NCBI GenBank assembly: GCA_016932675.1
Contig: JAFGCK010000126.1
Coordinates: 1-33,268 of the forward strand
DNA length: 33,268 nucleotides
Source: Methanosarcinaceae archaeon
Lineage (GTDB): Archaea > Halobacteriota > Methanosarcinia > Methanosarcinales > Methanosarcinaceae
Direction: 5' to 3'
Shown: one piece after another, positions 16,029-25,496 of the stretch
Layout of the letters: each line of letters begins with the position of its first letter
Position numbering within the stretch: position 1 is the first letter of the stretch
Made by a program: the position numbers and the translations under genes
Notes under the pieces: model-generated
What the model saw: the letters and a program-made list of their open reading frames with translations, nothing else
The model's database searches: none
What the model was told of the DNA's origin: nothing

Positions 16029-17480
16029 TTACATACCTCCGGGGATCAATACCTTTGCTGCTTCCATTGCCCAGTAGACGAACGGCTCAGACCAGAACCC
16101 GATCGCAAGAACACCGATCACAGCGATAACAAGAGCGATGGTGTATGGGAGTGGCTCTGAGACCTTACCGGCGTCCGTTGGTATGAAGTACATGTATTTC
16201 ACTACCCTGGCATAGTAGTACAGTGACAGAGCACTGTTAAGTATTGCAATTACTGCAAGCCAGACGAACCCTGCCTGTATGGTTGATGAGAACAGTACGA
16301 ACTTACTCATGTAACCTGCCGTGAGGGGTATGCCGGCCAGCGCGAATACAAAGATAGTCATGGAGAGCGCTGTGACAGGCATCCTCTTTCCAAGACCCTT
16401 GAAGTTGTCCAGATGGTCCGGGTCTTCAACATCCCTGTTCTCGGAAAGCACCATATATACCACTGCTGCGGTTGCAATGAAGGCTCCGGCCTTCATGAAA
16501 CCGTGTGAGAGCGCATAGAGTATGCCACCGCCAAGTGCCATGGGTGTCAGCACGACAAATGCCATTGTGATGTAACCTGCCTGTGCAAGGGAGGAGTATG
16601 CAAGCATTCTCTTAACACTGGTCTGGCTCAATGCTACCACGTTACCATAGGTCATTGTCAGGACTGCCAGAATGGCGAACACCATCTGCCATTCAGCCTG
16701 TAGTGCTATCAGGGCAACGATGAATACCTTGAATGCTGCAACGATACCCATCTTCTTAGAGCCTGCCGCAAGCAGGGATGATACCACTGAAGGTGATCCC
16801 TGATATGTGTCAGGTGCCCACATGTGGAATGGTACAAGAGCGATCTTGAAACCAAATCCTGCTACCAGGAGGACAACTGCGACAAGTCCGATAGGATTTG
16901 TTACAAGGTTTCCTGCACCTGCTGCAATTGCCGGGATGCTGGTTGTGCCGGTCATTCCGTAAATGAAGCTTATGCCAAAGAGCAGAAGGGCAGCTGAAAG
17001 GGAACCGATCATAAAGTACTTCATTGCAGCTTCAAGTGACTTCTGGTTGCTCTTCTCAAATCCTGCAAGAGCATAGGTTGCCAGACTTGCAAGCTCGAAT
17101 GCAATGAAGAGGACCATGATGTCATTTGCAGATGCCACGAACATCATACCGATGGTCGCGAAGACCCCCAGGGAGAAGAACTCCTCTGTATGACTGTTGC
17201 CTTCAGTGTACTTGATGGAAGCGATCGCAAAGAGCAATGCAACCACAAGGAAGACTATCTTGAAGAACTGGGACAGCGCATCGATGGACAATGTATCATT
17301 GAACATCGTGGCTTCGGTCCCGAGGCTGCTCACAGTCAGTGCCAGTGCAACGAGGATACCAAGGCTTGCAAGGTATCCAAGCATCTTTTTTGCACCGACC
17401 GGCAGGAAGAGGCCTATGAGCAATACAGCCAGACCTGTTACTGCAAGTGTAAGTTCAGGGGCCAATAACATGAGATCCAT
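16029..17480 (-). CDS. fpoN: F420H2 dehydrogenase membrane subunit FpoN (NuoN-like)
   Basis: One of three antiporter-like proton-pumping subunits of the membrane arm. The 483-residue protein has about 14 membrane helices and a proton-conducting transporter core, including F-E-L-A-S-L-A-T-Y-A-L-A with the helix-5 glutamate, the F-K-I-A-L-V-P-F-H-M-W-A-P-D-T-Y-Q-G-S-P motif and the R-M-L-A-Y-S-S-L-A-Q-A-G-Y segment. The length matches NuoN/ND2. It starts 3 nt after the fpoM stop and ends next to fpoO. Confidence 0.96.
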   Translation of the reverse strand: MDLMLLAPELTLAVTGLAVLLIGLFLPVGAKKMLGYLASLGILVALALTVSSLGTEATMFNDTLSIDALSQFFKIVFLVVALLFAIASIKYTEGNSHTEEFFSLGVFATIGMMFVASANDIMVLFIAFELASLATYALAGFEKSNQKSLEAAMKYFMIGSLSAALLLFGISFIYGMTGTTSIPAIAAGAGNLVTNPIGLVAVVLLVAGFGFKIALVPFHMWAPDTYQGSPSVVSSLLAAGSKKMGIVAAFKVFIVALIALQAEWQMVFAILAVLTMTYGNVVALSQTSVKRMLAYSSLAQAGYITMAFVVLTPMALGGGILYALSHGFMKAGAFIATAAVVYMVLSENRDVEDPDHLDNFKGLGKRMPVTALSMTIFVFALAGIPLTAGYMSKFVLFSSTIQAGFVWLAVIAILNSALSLYYYARVVKYMYFIPTDAGKVSEPLPYTIALVIAVIGVLAIGFWSEPFVYWAMEAAKVLIPGGM

Positions 17481-17483
17481 GGA

Positions 17484-18971
17484 TCACACCCCCATAACAG
17501 CCATGAGGCTGATTATCTGTTCTGAATTAGTCAACATCATATCAAGCACCGGACTCGGGTTCCATCCGAAATACACTATGAGTATTGCAATGATCCCCAT
17601 GGACAATGTCTGATAACCATTGATATCGACGATCGTTCCTAGTTTTTCATTGAATACACCGAACATTGCCCTCTGAAGGGCCCAGATGTGGTATGCTGCG
17701 GTTATTACGATTGCAAGCAGTGCGATGATCACATAGGATGGCAGGTTCACAAAGGATCCTGCAAGCACGGATACCTCAGCAATGAAACCGCTAAGTCCTG
17801 GCAGGCCAAGGGATGCCATGAAGGTCAGCACCATGATGACTGCCAGTTTCGGCATCTTCTGTGCGAGCCCTCCGAGATCATTGATGATTCTTGTACCTGC
17901 TGTGGTGTTGATCACACCACATGCCATGAACATAATACTCATGATAAGTCCGTGTGAGAACTGCTGGAACATTGCACCTGATACAGAGAGTGAGACCAGG
18001 CCTGCAGCACCCAGAAGGACGTATCCCATGTGGCTTACACTGGAATAGGCAACCATTCTCTTAAGGTCACTCTGTGCAAGTGCAAGGAAGGCACCGTAGA
18101 TAATACTGACCGCGCCAAGTGCTGCCATTATAGTTATCATCAGGTTGGGTGATGCTGTGAATGGAAGCAGTGGGAGTATTACCTTGAAGATACCGTATCC
18201 ACCGATCTTGAGCATCACAAAGAGCACACTGCCAGCGGTAGGTGCCTCTGTATATGCATCAGGCTGCCATGAATGGAATGGGAATACAGGGATCTTGACT
18301 ATGAAACCGAACAGCAGTGCAAGGAAGATAAGGTCCTTCATTACACCGGACCCGATGAACTGGAACTGGGACAGCAGGGCAGGGATATCCAGGCTTGGCG
18401 TTCCTGTCATTTCCCAGGCTGAGAAGTACAGTCCGAAGATACCGAGCAGCATCACAAGGGATGCTATGTGGGTGTAGATGAAGAACTTGATAGCTGCGTG
18501 GTGCTTGCCGGGTCCTCCCCATATGCTCACCATGAAGAAGAGCGGAATGAGGGTAAGTTCCCAGAATATATAGAACAGGAAGAAGTCCAGTGCTGCAAAG
18601 ACACCGATGACCGCACCCTCTGTGGCCAGAATGAGTGCATAGAACCTGTTAGGTGCCTTCCTGTCATCATTCCATGTGAAAAGTATCAGGAATGGGAGTA
18701 CGATCGCATTGAGAAGTATCAATGGCATACCTATTCCGTCAACACCAAGATGATAGTTTATACCTAGGGACGGGACCCACTGGTATATTTCTTCAAACTG
18801 GTTGTCTGCTATGGTACTGTCGAAGTTGATGTACATGTACAGTGTAAGTACCAGTACCGCTACTGTGGCTACAAGGGCCATTACCCTTGCCTGTTCTTTT
18901 GTTTTTGTGAATAAGGTTAGTGCTGCGAATAGGAGAGGTATCAGCACGATCAAAGATAATATCGGCAACAT
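17484..18971 (-). CDS. fpoM: F420H2 dehydrogenase membrane subunit FpoM (NuoM-like)
   Basis: Antiporter-like membrane subunit homologous to NuoM/ND4, 495 residues with about 14 helices. Diagnostic parts are F-Y-I-F-W-E-L-T-L-I-P with the helix-5 glutamate, V-K-I-P-V-F-P-F-H-S-W-Q-P-D-A-Y-T-E-A-P, and R-M-V-A-Y-S-S-V-S-H-M-G-Y. It pumps protons in the distal membrane arm. The start overlaps the fpoL stop by one base (TGATG), with GGAGGT 6 nt upstream, so the two are coupled. Confidence 0.97.
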   Translation of the reverse strand: MLPILSLIVLIPLLFAALTLFTKTKEQARVMALVATVAVLVLTLYMYINFDSTIADNQFEEIYQWVPSLGINYHLGVDGIGMPLILLNAIVLPFLILFTWNDDRKAPNRFYALILATEGAVIGVFAALDFFLFYIFWELTLIPLFFMVSIWGGPGKHHAAIKFFIYTHIASLVMLLGIFGLYFSAWEMTGTPSLDIPALLSQFQFIGSGVMKDLIFLALLFGFIVKIPVFPFHSWQPDAYTEAPTAGSVLFVMLKIGGYGIFKVILPLLPFTASPNLMITIMAALGAVSIIYGAFLALAQSDLKRMVAYSSVSHMGYVLLGAAGLVSLSVSGAMFQQFSHGLIMSIMFMACGVINTTAGTRIINDLGGLAQKMPKLAVIMVLTFMASLGLPGLSGFIAEVSVLAGSFVNLPSYVIIALLAIVITAAYHIWALQRAMFGVFNEKLGTIVDINGYQTLSMGIIAILIVYFGWNPSPVLDMMLTNSEQIISLMAVMGV

Positions 18972-20983
18972 CAGATTACCTCCATGACCACTTTGATAAG
19001 TACTATCAGAAGACCCACTCCCGCAATAACGGCTGTTGCATAGGTCTGTATCACTCCAGTCTGGAACTGGCGCAGGGCCTCTCCTGACTCGATCATGAGA
19101 TCGCTTATCCAGTTAACCGTCCAGTCGAATCCACGGTCTATAGCATGACCTGCAAATGCAAAGCCCTCATAGATGACCTTTACAGAAAGGAAGTCCGTGT
19201 ATATCGCATTCTGGTAGTACCTGTTATAGAGAAGCTTATAGACCGGATTGTTCCTTGAAACAAGGCTGTCCATGTTAACGACCTTCAGTCCGTATATCAG
19301 ATAGGAGACCAGAAGACCTGCGACTGCAACTATCAGTGGCATCCAGAGTATAAGCATCGGCTCGTGCCCTGCATGTGATGCAAGGTGATAGCCCCCAATA
19401 TCTGCAAGTGCCGGGATGTCCATTTGCACGAAATCGTTCACAAAGGTCTCGCTGACGAATTCATAGAACGTAGTTCTTGTCAGGGCTCCGGCGACAAGTG
19501 CGAGCAATGCAAGTATTGAGAGCGGGACAGTCATTGATGCAGGCGACTCATGTCCCCCGTAATCCGTACGTGGCTTACCGAAGAACGTCATGAAGACCAG
19601 CCTGAATATGTACAGCGATGTCAGCAGTGCTGCAGTGATCGAGAGCAGATATGGTATCCACATTCCGCTGCTTGAGCCAAAGAGATATGCGCTCTCAATT
19701 ATAGGGTCCTTGCTGAAGAAACCACTAAAACCAAATATGGTGTCGGGTATGCCGAACCCTGCAAGTGAAAAGGCTGCAATGATCATTGTTACTGCCGTTA
19801 TTGGCATGACCTTTGCCACACCTCCGAGCTGCCTCATGTCATGGGTGCCCACTGCATGGATAACGCTGCCGGCACACAGGAAGAGAAGAGCCTTGAAGAA
19901 TGCGTGGTTGATAAGGTGGAAGATGGATATGCCCACCGCTTCTGCACCTATTGCAGCTCCCACACCAAGGCCGAGCATCATATAACCCAGCTGGCTGATG
20001 GTGGAGTATGCGAGTACGCGCTTCAGGTCGTTCATCACTATACCCATAGTCGCTGCGAATATCGCTGTGAAGGCACCGAGGTATGCAACCACCAGCAGGG
20101 AGCTGGGTGCTGCCATGAACATAGGGAACGTTCTTGCAACCAGGTAGACACCGGCTGTAACCATCGTTGCTGCATGGATGAGAGCAGAGACGGTCGTTGG
20201 GCCTTCCATTGCATCGGGAAGCCACACATGAAGCGGGAACTGACCGGATTTACCTATCGCACCACCGAAGAAGAGCAGTGTGATAATGGTGATGTGGCTT
20301 ACTTCCATTCCGAGGATGTTCGCGTTCATTGCTGCAATCTCCGGGATGTGGGTGAATATCTCATCGAACCTGAGTATGTAGACACCATCGGGAATGGTGC
20401 CGTTGAAGATCCTGAAAAGATCGGAGAACAGTATGACGATACCTGCAAGGAACATCACGTCACCGACCCTGGTGGTCAGGAAGGCCTTCTTTGCAGCACT
20501 TGAAGCTGAAGGCTTCTCATACCAGAAACCGATGAGCAGGTATGAACACACACCAACAAGTTCCCAGCAGATGAAGAGCTGCAGAATGTTGTCCGAGAGA
20601 GCAAGACCAAGCATTGAAGCTGTGAAGAGAGCAGTCTCGGCAAAGTATCTTGATTGTGACCTGTCATGTGACATGTAGCCTACGGAATAGATATGGATGA
20701 GCAGGCTGACAAGCGAGACCATGGTGAGCATTACAGCTGCAAGCGGGTCAACAAGTACACCGATGTTCAGTATGGCGAACCAGCTGTAAGACTGATTGAT
20801 AACCTCTTCAGGGTTCTGAAGCAGGTTCATGGTTATGAGCAGAGAGATCACAAATGATATAGTGATCGCTGCTATTGGTATTATTGCACCGCCATTTGGC
20901 AGTTTCTTCCCCAGGAAGAAGGTCAGCACAAAAGCAAGTGCGGGTAACAGTGGTATTAGGAATGCTAGATCTCCAATTGCCAT
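18971..20983 (-). CDS. fpoL: F420H2 dehydrogenase membrane subunit FpoL (NuoL-like)
   Basis: The largest antiporter-like subunit, homologous to NuoL/ND5: 670 residues, about 16 helices, with the C-terminal lateral-helix region typical of NuoL. Core motifs are I-C-W-E-L-V-G-V-C-S-Y-L-L-I-G-F-W, G-K-S-G-Q-F-P-L-H-V-W-L-P-D-A-M-E-G-P-T and R-V-L-A-Y-S-T-I-S-Q-L-G-Y. The open frame extends to a GTG at 20992, but ATG at 20983 has GAGGTGG ideally placed and is preferred. It contributes to proton translocation coupled to methanophenazine reduction. Confidence 0.96.
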   Translation of the reverse strand: MAIGDLAFLIPLLPALAFVLTFFLGKKLPNGGAIIPIAAITISFVISLLITMNLLQNPEEVINQSYSWFAILNIGVLVDPLAAVMLTMVSLVSLLIHIYSVGYMSHDRSQSRYFAETALFTASMLGLALSDNILQLFICWELVGVCSYLLIGFWYEKPSASSAAKKAFLTTRVGDVMFLAGIVILFSDLFRIFNGTIPDGVYILRFDEIFTHIPEIAAMNANILGMEVSHITIITLLFFGGAIGKSGQFPLHVWLPDAMEGPTTVSALIHAATMVTAGVYLVARTFPMFMAAPSSLLVVAYLGAFTAIFAATMGIVMNDLKRVLAYSTISQLGYMMLGLGVGAAIGAEAVGISIFHLINHAFFKALLFLCAGSVIHAVGTHDMRQLGGVAKVMPITAVTMIIAAFSLAGFGIPDTIFGFSGFFSKDPIIESAYLFGSSSGMWIPYLLSITAALLTSLYIFRLVFMTFFGKPRTDYGGHESPASMTVPLSILALLALVAGALTRTTFYEFVSETFVNDFVQMDIPALADIGGYHLASHAGHEPMLILWMPLIVAVAGLLVSYLIYGLKVVNMDSLVSRNNPVYKLLYNRYYQNAIYTDFLSVKVIYEGFAFAGHAIDRGFDWTVNWISDLMIESGEALRQFQTGVIQTYATAVIAGVGLLIVLIKVVMEVI

Positions 20984-20985
20984 TT

Positions 20986-21288
20986 TTACCACCTCAATAC
21001 GTTAAATGTGTCAAGATTGATCGTGTCCTTCATCCTGAAGATCGCCATGAGTATCGCAAATCCGATGGCTGCCTCACATGCTGCAAGTGCTATGGAATAC
21101 AGAGCGAATACCTGACCGGTGAGGTCTGCGTTATAGCTTGAGAATGCAACAAGGTTGAGGTTTGCGGAGTTGAGCATAAGCTCCACACACATCAGCATGC
21201 GGATACCACTGCGCTGTGTCATGAAACCATAGAGGCCTATGGAGAATATGATAGCTGCAAGTCCTATGTAAAGTTCGACAGGTATCAT
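20986..21288 (-). CDS. fpoK: F420H2 dehydrogenase membrane subunit FpoK (NuoK-like)
   Basis: A 100-residue protein with three membrane helices, the size and fold of NuoK/ND4L. Acidic residues within helices are visible ([14 protein letters not shown] and A-A-C-E-A-A-I-G); these glutamates are part of the proton path in complex I. Its ATG overlaps the fpoJ2 stop by 4 bases, showing translational coupling. Confidence 0.95.
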   Translation of the reverse strand: MIPVELYIGLAAIIFSIGLYGFMTQRSGIRMLMCVELMLNSANLNLVAFSSYNADLTGQVFALYSIALAACEAAIGFAILMAIFRMKDTINLDTFNVLRW

Positions 21289-21599
21289 TGGTTACCATCC
21301 CCTTTTGCCATATAGATGGCACCCATCAACGATGACAGCAATACGATGGAGAGGATCTCAAAGGGTACCACGAAATCCGTGAATATCAACACTCCAATGC
21401 CCTCTATATTACTCTGGTCAGCAACGTTCTGTGGTATCTGTTCCACAGAAGGCCAGCTTGTGAAGAACACTGATACCAGTATAACAGCCAGGAACAAAAA
21501 CGCAACTATCATTCCAATTATACGTGGCCTGAAGAAGTTGTACACCGATGTAAGAACCTTCATTGGGGTAAATAAAATCGAAACCTCATCATTCAGCAT
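21285..21599 (-). CDS. fpoJ: FpoJ C-terminal part, separate gene (NuoJ-like)
   Basis: This is the second half of a NuoJ/ND6-type subunit, encoded separately. Of its 104 residues, two hydrophobic helices are clear: one after the N-terminal basic region ([19 protein letters not shown]) and one near the end ([20 protein letters not shown]), followed by a short polar tail. The open frame starts at TTG (21608), but ATG at 21599 with AAGGAG about 10 nt upstream is more likely. It overlaps the end of the first half by 11 bases. A split FpoJ is also known in Methanosarcina. Confidence 0.88.
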   Translation of the reverse strand: MLNDEVSILFTPMKVLTSVYNFFRPRIIGMIVAFLFLAVILVSVFFTSWPSVEQIPQNVADQSNIEGIGVLIFTDFVVPFEILSIVLLSSLMGAIYMAKGDGNQ

Positions 21600-21867
21600 C
21601 TGAACCAAACTCCTTCTTTGTAAGCATAACTGCGAACAGGATCAGAACTCCTATTGCACCGACATATATCAGTATCTGGACAACGCCAAGGAACTGGGCA
21701 TTGAGCAGTATATATAAAGCTGCAACAATGAACATTGTAACTACCAGTCCAATGGCCGCTCGTACCACATCCCGGGCGGTCACCACGAACAGTGAGAACA
21801 CTATTGATACAAGTGCCAGGATTGCGAAAACGGTCAGCTCGATAATTGTGCCTATTGAGGTGTCCAT
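21589..21867 (-). CDS. fpoJ: FpoJ N-terminal part, separate gene (NuoJ-like)
   Basis: The first half of a NuoJ/ND6-type membrane subunit: 92 residues with three helices, including the conserved third helix with G-V-V-Q-I-L-I-Y-V-G-A-I-G-V-L-I-L-F-A-V-M-L, which forms the pi-bulge gate region in complex I. GGAGGTGA sits 5 nt before the ATG. It overlaps fpoI by 16 bases and fpoJ2 by 11, so three adjacent reading frames are coupled. Confidence 0.93.
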   Translation of the reverse strand: MDTSIGTIIELTVFAILALVSIVFSLFVVTARDVVRAAIGLVVTMFIVAALYILLNAQFLGVVQILIYVGAIGVLILFAVMLTKKEFGSDAE

Positions 21868-22295
21868 CTGCTCACCTCCTCACCAGCTTCTTCCTCAGCA
21901 TTGATATCAACCTCTCTTGCCAGCATATCGGGTGTAAAGAGAAGGTCTTCGTGATCACACCGAATGACACCGGTCAGGTACGTCTTTGTGCTTGACAGCG
22001 CCTCCTTCGGACACTGGTCTATGCAAAGACCGCAGAACATGCAGTGGCCCATATCTATTGTAGGGAACCACCTCTGCTTGCTACTGTCCGGGCTGACACG
22101 TGCCCTGACTATTTTGATCGCATTGTTGGGACATGTATTGGCACATATTCCACAACCTATACATTTACTTTTATCCAGTTTATGTAAGCCCCTGAACCTG
22201 TCTGAAAGCTTTGTAGGAACCTCCGGACACATTCTTGTAACTGGAGGGCCGAAATAAATGTTCTTTACCGCTGTTATAAGATTTTTAATAACCAT
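21852..22295 (-). CDS. fpoI: F420H2 dehydrogenase iron-sulphur subunit FpoI (NuoI-like)
   Basis: An electron-transfer subunit of the peripheral arm, 147 residues. It has two 4Fe-4S binding motifs: Cys45/48/51/55 (CIGCGICANTCP) and Cys85/88/91/95 (CMFCGLCIDQCP), the N6a/N6b cluster sites of NuoI. Electrons from the F420-oxidising subunit (FpoF, not in this window) pass through these to FpoB. The GGGGTGTG ribosome site precedes the ATG, 4 bp after the fpoH stop. Confidence 0.96.
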   Translation of the reverse strand: MVIKNLITAVKNIYFGPPVTRMCPEVPTKLSDRFRGLHKLDKSKCIGCGICANTCPNNAIKIVRARVSPDSSKQRWFPTIDMGHCMFCGLCIDQCPKEALSSTKTYLTGVIRCDHEDLLFTPDMLAREVDINAEEEAGEEVSRWTPQ

Positions 22296-22299
22296 CTGT

Positions 22300-23325
22300 T
22301 CACACCCCCAGCAGGCCCAGTCCGATTACCCATCCGAGGTTAAGGAGGGATAAGGGCAAAAGTCTCTTCCAGCTAAGATCTACCACCTGGTCGATCCTGA
22401 ACCTTGGAACAGCCCATCTGATCGCTATAATTCCAAGAATCACCAGTGCTACCTTCAACAGGAAGAAAGCAGTCGGAAGTATCAGGCCAAGGATCGGGGT
22501 GGCAGTCAATACTGCAGGCAGGTTCCATCCACCGAGGAACAACAATGTAAGTATCATCGAACCAAGGATAAGGTGGATGTATTCCGCAAAGAAGCAGTAG
22601 CCGAACCTCATACTTGTGTATTCGGTCATCCATCCGGCGATGAGCTCTTCCTCTGACTCGTTCTGGTCAAATGGAAGACGGCCCATGTCTGCCATAAGAG
22701 CAATGAAGAATACGATGAATCCCAGAGGCTGCTTGACTATGAACCAGAGAGGACTCTGTGCCTCGGCGATCTCAACAATGTTCAGTGAACCAGCCATGAT
22801 GGCAACACTCACAACACAGATACCAAGAGGCACTTCGTACCCGATCATACGTGCAAAGTTCCTGAAAGCACCAAGAACAGAGTACTTGTTGTTCGCACTG
22901 TATGCGACCATGAAGATACCGATGATAGAGATAGCGGACATGGCTTCAATGTAGAGGACACTGACATCCATTTCGGTTGCTGCTATCGGATAACTCTCAC
23001 CATCTATAATCACCGCACCGAAAGGAATTGCCACCAGCATAAGGAAAACAGATCCCATGAGGACGATGGGTGCTGAGACGAACAGTAATCTGTCAGCATT
23101 TTTCGGGATGATATCTTCTTTTGTGAACAGCTTGATAGCGTCGGCAACAAGCTGGAACAATCCATGTGGGCCTACCCTCATAGGACCATACCTCTGCTGG
23201 ATATCCGCAGAGAGTTTACGTTCGAACCATACAGCTGCCATGGCACCTACAAATACGACACCCATCAGACACAGACCAATAACAGATCTTACAAGCGGAT
23301 TGAAAAGGATTTCCGGTAACTCCAT
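22300..23325 (-). CDS. fpoH: F420H2 dehydrogenase membrane subunit FpoH (NuoH-like)
   Basis: The membrane subunit that joins the peripheral and membrane arms and lines the quinone/methanophenazine channel. The 341-residue protein has about 8-9 helices and NuoH motifs: E-R-K-L-S-A-D-I-Q-Q-R-Y-G-P-M-R-V-G-P-H-G, and R-L-P-F-D-Q-N-E-S-E-E-E-L-I-A-G in the acidic loop. The open frame reaches a GTG at 23334, but ATG at 23325 has AGGTGATC at a good distance and is preferred. Because the acceptor is methanophenazine rather than quinone, lipid-channel residues may differ from bacterial NuoH. Confidence 0.96.
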   Translation of the reverse strand: MELPEILFNPLVRSVIGLCLMGVVFVGAMAAVWFERKLSADIQQRYGPMRVGPHGLFQLVADAIKLFTKEDIIPKNADRLLFVSAPIVLMGSVFLMLVAIPFGAVIIDGESYPIAATEMDVSVLYIEAMSAISIIGIFMVAYSANNKYSVLGAFRNFARMIGYEVPLGICVVSVAIMAGSLNIVEIAEAQSPLWFIVKQPLGFIVFFIALMADMGRLPFDQNESEEELIAGWMTEYTSMRFGYCFFAEYIHLILGSMILTLLFLGGWNLPAVLTATPILGLILPTAFFLLKVALVILGIIAIRWAVPRFRIDQVVDLSWKRLLPLSLLNLGWVIGLGLLGV

Positions 23326-23330
23326 GATGA

Positions 23331-24455
23331 TCACCTGTCAACCTCACTGGTACATGTGTCCATGCTTCCGGCAATCGACACGATATCTGCAACCTTGACA
23401 CCTTTGAGAAGAGGAGGCAATGCCTGCAATGTCGGGTATACCGGACCTCTTATCTTTACACGGTATGGCCTGTCGGATCCATCGGATACCATATAGAATC
23501 CCATTTCTCCTCTCGGGTCCTCCACACGGTGGAAAACCTCTCCTCCAGGAATCCTCATAACAGGGGATCTCTTACCATACGGGGTATCCTCGGGGAAAAG
23601 CGGTCCATCAGGTATCTGGTCAAGGCACTGCTCGATGATGTACATACTCTCGCGCATCTCATCCAGACGCACCTGGATCCTTGCGAACACATCACCATCG
23701 GTCTGAGTACATACATTGAAATCAAGGTCATCATATACAAGATAAGGTTCATCCTTACGGATATCAAAATCAACACCAGTTGCCCTGAGCGGAGGACCGG
23801 AAACCCCGAGATCCTTTGCAACATCTGCCGTAAGTACGCCGATGTTTGCAGTTCTTGCCTTGTAGATATCATCTGTCCTGTAAAGCTCTTCATAATTATC
23901 AATAGCCTTTCTCAGATTTCCGAAGACGTATTTCACATCGTCCTTGAATCCTTCGGGAAGGTCATCCTTCACACCACCATAACGCAGGAAACTGTGAGTT
24001 ATACGTGCTCCGGTGACAGAGTCGATAAGGGACATCACATCTTCCCTGTCCCTGATGGTGTACATGAACATACTCACAAAACCAAGGAAGGATGCATATT
24101 CACCCATACCAAGCAGGTGGCTCTGTATCCTGGAAAGCTCTTCCATAATAACACGTATGTACTGGGCCCTCTCGGGTACTTCGATACCCGCTAGTTTCTC
24201 AACACAACCAACATATGCCTCTTCGTTGGTAAGCGCAGCAAGGTAGCATATCCTGTCCACGATGGTAATGCCCTGGAGATATGTCTTGTTCTCAAGGATC
24301 TTTTCAATACCCTTGTGAATCCAGCCTATCTCAACTTCGGAGTCCACAACGGTCTCACCCCTCAACTTTGCATTCAGCCTGAATGGTCCTGGCATCATGG
24401 GATGTTGTGGGCCAAGGTGAACGATCATTTCAGAAGGTCCAACTGTTTCATCCAT
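23331..24455 (-). CDS. fpoD: F420H2 dehydrogenase subunit FpoD (NuoD-like)
   Basis: The 374-residue subunit homologous to NuoD/49-kDa and to the large subunit of NiFe hydrogenases. Family motifs include L-G-P-Q-H-P-M-M-P-G-P near the N-terminus and E-V-E-I-G-W-I-H-K-G-I-E. The hydrogenase nickel-binding cysteine pairs are absent, as in other complex I members. With FpoB it forms the site where methanophenazine is reduced. GAGGTTT precedes the ATG. It lies 9 bp after fpoC. Confidence 0.97.
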   Translation of the reverse strand: MDETVGPSEMIVHLGPQHPMMPGPFRLNAKLRGETVVDSEVEIGWIHKGIEKILENKTYLQGITIVDRICYLAALTNEEAYVGCVEKLAGIEVPERAQYIRVIMEELSRIQSHLLGMGEYASFLGFVSMFMYTIRDREDVMSLIDSVTGARITHSFLRYGGVKDDLPEGFKDDVKYVFGNLRKAIDNYEELYRTDDIYKARTANIGVLTADVAKDLGVSGPPLRATGVDFDIRKDEPYLVYDDLDFNVCTQTDGDVFARIQVRLDEMRESMYIIEQCLDQIPDGPLFPEDTPYGKRSPVMRIPGGEVFHRVEDPRGEMGFYMVSDGSDRPYRVKIRGPVYPTLQALPPLLKGVKVADIVSIAGSMDTCTSEVDR

Positions 24456-24464
24456 AATTAAACC

Positions 24465-24941
24465 TCACACCAAATTCCTAGCCGTCTTGTTGGGGAAGCC
24501 TTCGTAATCCCTACGCAGTGGCCACTCACCGAGCATCTCTTTTGGAAGTACAAGAGGTTTAAGGTCGGGGTGGTTAAGATACTTCACACCAAACAGTTCG
24601 TACGTTTCTCTTTCGTACCAGTTCGCATTCCAGTAAACAGGCACTACGGATTCGATCTCCGGGTCATCCCTTGGAAGGAGAGCCTTCATGGTAAGGATCA
24701 CCGGGTGTTCGTAGGAACCTATTACATAGATCACTTCGATCTCATTCCTGTCCGGGTAGTCAACTCCGAATTCACAGCAGAGATGCCCGAAAGACAGGTC
24801 TTCTTTGAGGTAGCGGCATATTTCCACTACGTTTTCAGGCTTCACATTGGCAGCTATCCTGATTTCAGACTGGACATCTGCATCATAGATATCGTCTGGG
24901 AACTTGCCGGCAAGTGAAGCAATAATAGAATTAGCGTCCAT
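24465..24941 (-). CDS. fpoC: F420H2 dehydrogenase subunit FpoC (NuoC-like)
   Basis: The 158-residue counterpart of NuoC/30-kDa. The signature is in the C-terminal half: N-W-Y-E-R-E-T-Y-E-L-F-G-V-K, then H-P-D-L-K-P-L and W-P-L-R-R-D-Y-E-G-F-P. It has a structural role holding FpoB and FpoD. GAGGTGAA lies 5 nt before the ATG. It is a separate gene, not fused to fpoD as in some bacteria. Confidence 0.96.
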   Translation of the reverse strand: MDANSIIASLAGKFPDDIYDADVQSEIRIAANVKPENVVEICRYLKEDLSFGHLCCEFGVDYPDRNEIEVIYVIGSYEHPVILTMKALLPRDDPEIESVVPVYWNANWYERETYELFGVKYLNHPDLKPLVLPKEMLGEWPLRRDYEGFPNKTARNLV

Positions 24942-24950
24942 TGATTCACC

Positions 24951-25496
24951 TCAATACTCCGTGCCTTTATCCTTTTTTGCCGTAATCTTATTCTGAAGCT
25001 CAACAAATCCCTGGATAAGGGCTTCACACCTTGGCGGACACCCTGGTACAAAGACATCTACCGGGAAGATATCATCGATGTTTTGGTGAGTACTGTATGA
25101 CTCATAGAAAGGTCCACCACTGATCGCACAATCCCCAAAGCAGATGACCCACTTTGGTGCAGGCATCTGGTCCCAGATCCTTCTCAGGGCCGGCAGGTAC
25201 TTCTTTGTAACATACCCGCTGATGATCATCACATCGGCATGTCTTGGAGAGTTACGCGGTATGATACCGAAACGGTCAGTATCGTAATGCGCCATACCTG
25301 TGGCAAGGAGTTCCACACCACAGCATCCCATTGCATTCACCATGAACCACAAAGAATTTTTTCTGCCCCAGTTAAGGACATCCTGAATCTTGGTCTTTTT
25401 GATAAAGTCGGCGATGGCATTCGAGTCAGTGAGTGCGACACCGGGAACGTCATCGTATCTCACTACTTCAGGTTCAGCTTGCTCTACATCATCCAT
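24951..25496 (-). CDS. fpoB: F420H2 dehydrogenase iron-sulphur subunit FpoB (NuoB-like)
   Basis: The 181-residue subunit carrying the terminal N2-type 4Fe-4S cluster next to the methanophenazine site. The four expected ligands are present: the adjacent pair Cys58-Cys59 (AMGCCGVEL), Cys123 (GDCAISGG) and Cys153 (PGCPPRCEAL), with the family spacing. The start overlaps the fpoA end by 13 bases, with GGAGG upstream in the fpoA frame, so translation is coupled. Confidence 0.97.
   Translation of the reverse strand: MDDVEQAEPEVVRYDDVPGVALTDSNAIADFIKKTKIQDVLNWGRKNSLWFMVNAMGCCGVELLATGMAHYDTDRFGIIPRNSPRHADVMIISGYVTKKYLPALRRIWDQMPAPKWVICFGDCAISGGPFYESYSTHQNIDDIFPVDVFVPGCPPRCEALIQGFVELQNKITAKKDKGTEY

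Noticed and set aside
19841-20503. 220-codon plus-strand frame opposite fpoL
   Set aside because: Shadow of the strongly conserved fpoL coding sequence; Cys/His-rich translation typical of antisense frames.
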